This document shows positions 34,511-35,829 of a stretch of 35,829 bases of DNA, piece after piece. The DNA is from an uncultured Pseudomonadota bacterium (GTDB lineage: Bacteria; Pseudomonadota; Gammaproteobacteria; Burkholderiales; Eutrophovitaceae), in the NCBI GenBank assembly GCA_937983055.1, contig CALJLA010000284.1:1-35829 (forward strand), in the 5' to 3' direction. Under the pieces are notes generated by a model. The model saw only the letters and a program-made list of their open reading frames with translations, searched no databases and was not told the origin of the DNA. Made by a program: the position numbers and the translations under genes. Within the stretch, counting starts at the first letter, position 1, and every line of letters starts with the position of its first letter.

Positions 34511-35829
34511 ACGCGGCGGCGGCGCTGCTGGCAGCCGGCGAACCTGGTCGCCACGCGCTCGCCTGCGAGGGGCGGGCGCTCGGCTACGGAGACCTGGCCG
34601 AGAGGGTGGCGCGGGTGGCCGGCGGATTGCGCGCGCTGGGCATCGCGCCGGGCGAGCGGGTGCTGCTGGCGGCGGCCGACGGCTTCGACTGGGTCGCGGC
34701 GCATCTCGGGGCGATCTGGGCCGGGGCCGTGAGCGTGCCCCTCAACCCGCGGCTGTCGCCGGAAGTGCTGGCGCACGTCGCGGCCGAAAGCGACGCGCGG
34801 CTGCTGGTTTGCGAGCGGCGCCATGAGCTCGACCTGGCGCAGGCCGCGGTACAGGATCTGGCGCAGGCTCCAGGCATCGAACCGCATCCGGTGGCAGGCG
34901 AGGCGGCCGCCTTCTGGGTGTATTCCTCCGGCAGCACGGCCCGGCCCAAGGCGGTAATCCATGCGCATCGCGCAATCGGGGGCTGTGCGGCGTTTGCGCG
35001 CGAGGTTCTTGCCCTGGGACCGGACGACCGGCTGTTCTCCACTTCGCGGCTGACTTTCGCCTATCCGCTCGCCAACAGCCTGTACGCCGGGTTGTCGCTC
35101 GGCGCCCGCGTGCTGCTCGACCCGCGCTGGCCGGATGCGAAAAGCAGCGTGGATGCCGCGCTGACCGGGGCCGCCAGCGTCATGTTCTCGGTGCCCACGC
35201 TGTATCGCGCGATGCTCGACAGCGGGCAGGCGGCACGCTTGCGCAAATCTGCGCTCAGGTGGGTCGTATCCGCTGGCGAGTCGCTGCCTGCGGCCCTTGC
35301 CGAGCGCTGGCAGCGCGAGACCGGCGTGGCCATGATCGGCGGCTACGGCATGAGCGAGACGCTGGCGCTGGTGCTGTATCGGCGCGAACCGGACGAGGCG
35401 TTCGCGCGGCCGGCGCCGCTGGCCGAAGTGCGGGCCGAACCGGCTGTCTCCGACGGCGCGCCGCAGCGCCTCTGGTTCCGGCACCCCAGCGTGGCGCTGG
35501 GCTATTGTCGGCGTCCCGAGCTGCAGGCCGCGAATTTCCGCGACGGCTGGTGCTCCGCGGGCGACCTGTTTCACCAGCCGGTGCCCGGCGGCTGGCTATT
35601 TGCAGGGCGCGAGGACGACTGGGTGAAAATCGCGGGGCGCTGGGTCGGGGTGGTGGAGGTCGAAACAGCGATCAGCCGGCAATGCGGGCCCTTGGTGAAG
35701 GAGCTCGCGCTGGCCGCGGTCGACGACCGCACCGGCCGCCTGGCCCTGGAGAGCCGAGCCCAGCGCGCTCTGCTCGATGGCGAGCCCGGTCGGGCGGCCG
35801 AGGTCCTGGAGCGGCTGGTGGAGCGCTTC
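34507..35829 (+). CDS. AMP-forming acyl/aryl-CoA ligase (benzoate-CoA ligase-like), partial at window end
   Basis: The frame is open from ATG 34507 to the last base, 441 codons without stop, so the gene continues beyond the window. The ATP-binding P-loop is YSSGSTARPKAVIHAHR (residues 139-155), where two glycines of the usual STGxPKGV motif are alanine. GYGMSE (279-284), CSAGD (349-353) and the hinge GREDDWVKIAGRWV (367-380) mark the adenylate-forming family. The sequence is most like benzoate-CoA ligase-type enzymes. The probable task is to activate the pathway's carboxylic acid to a CoA thioester. The start overlaps the previous stop by 4 bp, indicating coupled translation. Confidence 0.88.
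   Translation, partial: MNAAAALLAAGEPGRHALACEGRALGYGDLAERVARVAGGLRALGIAPGERVLLAAADGFDWVAAHLGAIWAGAVSVPLNPRLSPEVLAHVAAESDARLLVCERRHELDLAQAAVQDLAQAPGIEPHPVAGEAAAFWVYSSGSTARPKAVIHAHRAIGGCAAFAREVLALGPDDRLFSTSRLTFAYPLANSLYAGLSLGARVLLDPRWPDAKSSVDAALTGAASVMFSVPTLYRAMLDSGQAARLRKSALRWVVSAGESLPAALAERWQRETGVAMIGGYGMSETLALVLYRREPDEAFARPAPLAEVRAEPAVSDGAPQRLWFRHPSVALGYCRRPELQAANFRDGWCSAGDLFHQPVPGGWLFAGREDDWVKIAGRWVGVVEVETAISRQCGPLVKELALAAVDDRTGRLALESRAQRALLDGEPGRAAEVLERLVERF

Overview
The window looks like a chromosomal segment of a metabolically versatile, high-GC betaproteobacterium (Burkholderiales or Rhodocyclales type). This is judged from the GC-rich codon use, the gene families present and the operon layouts. 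It is dense and no stretch over 300 bp lacks a gene. I found no tRNA, rRNA, CRISPR array or transposase. The left edge cuts into, or is the broken end of, a glcF gene. The right edge cuts an acyl-CoA ligase.

1-8407 (minus strand) is a glycolate/glyoxylate operon transcribed right to left: gcl, hyi, glxR, ttuD, glcD, glcE, glcF fragment. Glycolate oxidase (GlcDEF) makes glyoxylate. Glyoxylate carboligase makes tartronate semialdehyde, which GlxR reduces to glycerate and TtuD phosphorylates. Hyi links in hydroxypyruvate. A divergent LysR regulator (8549-9463) faces gcl across a 141-bp gap holding a good T-N11-A palindrome. GlcF stops after 66 codons, so as written the oxidase lacks its full iron-sulfur subunit.

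9515-11696 is a MoxR ATPase / VWA pair. 11685-17795 (minus) holds a GspE/PilB-type ATPase, a hotdog thioesterase strikingly like fluoroacetyl-CoA thioesterase FlK, and a large MASE1-PAS-GGDEF-EAL protein. 18075-20454 holds an Amt transporter, a Nudix hydrolase and a small exported protein. 20517-22695 (minus) is a PQQ alcohol dehydrogenase with the lanthanide-type Asp signature plus its cytochrome c, ending at a clear bidirectional terminator. ArfB follows at 22959-23381.

23397 to the right edge is a MarR-controlled catabolic cluster: ferredoxin reductase, SDR, PaaA-like diiron protein, gentisate-dioxygenase-like bicupin, an unknown protein, a fumarylpyruvate-hydrolase-like gene with an in-frame amber codon, BKACE, PdxA2-like dehydrogenase, four-carbon acid-sugar kinase, orphan betaine-type binding protein, and two different CoA ligases (NDP-forming alpha subunit, AMP-forming). 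I infer a route in which an aromatic or related acid is activated with CoA, oxygenated by a compact diiron system and drained through gentisate-type ring cleavage, combined with a threonate/erythronate-type module. I do not recognise this combination as a described pathway.

The most unusual non-coding signal is a family of six long inverted-repeat elements (132-153 bp). Their arms are tandem NCACAGAG octamers. Every one lies between two co-directional genes, and its edge nearest the upstream gene falls 11-17 nt after that gene's stop codon.
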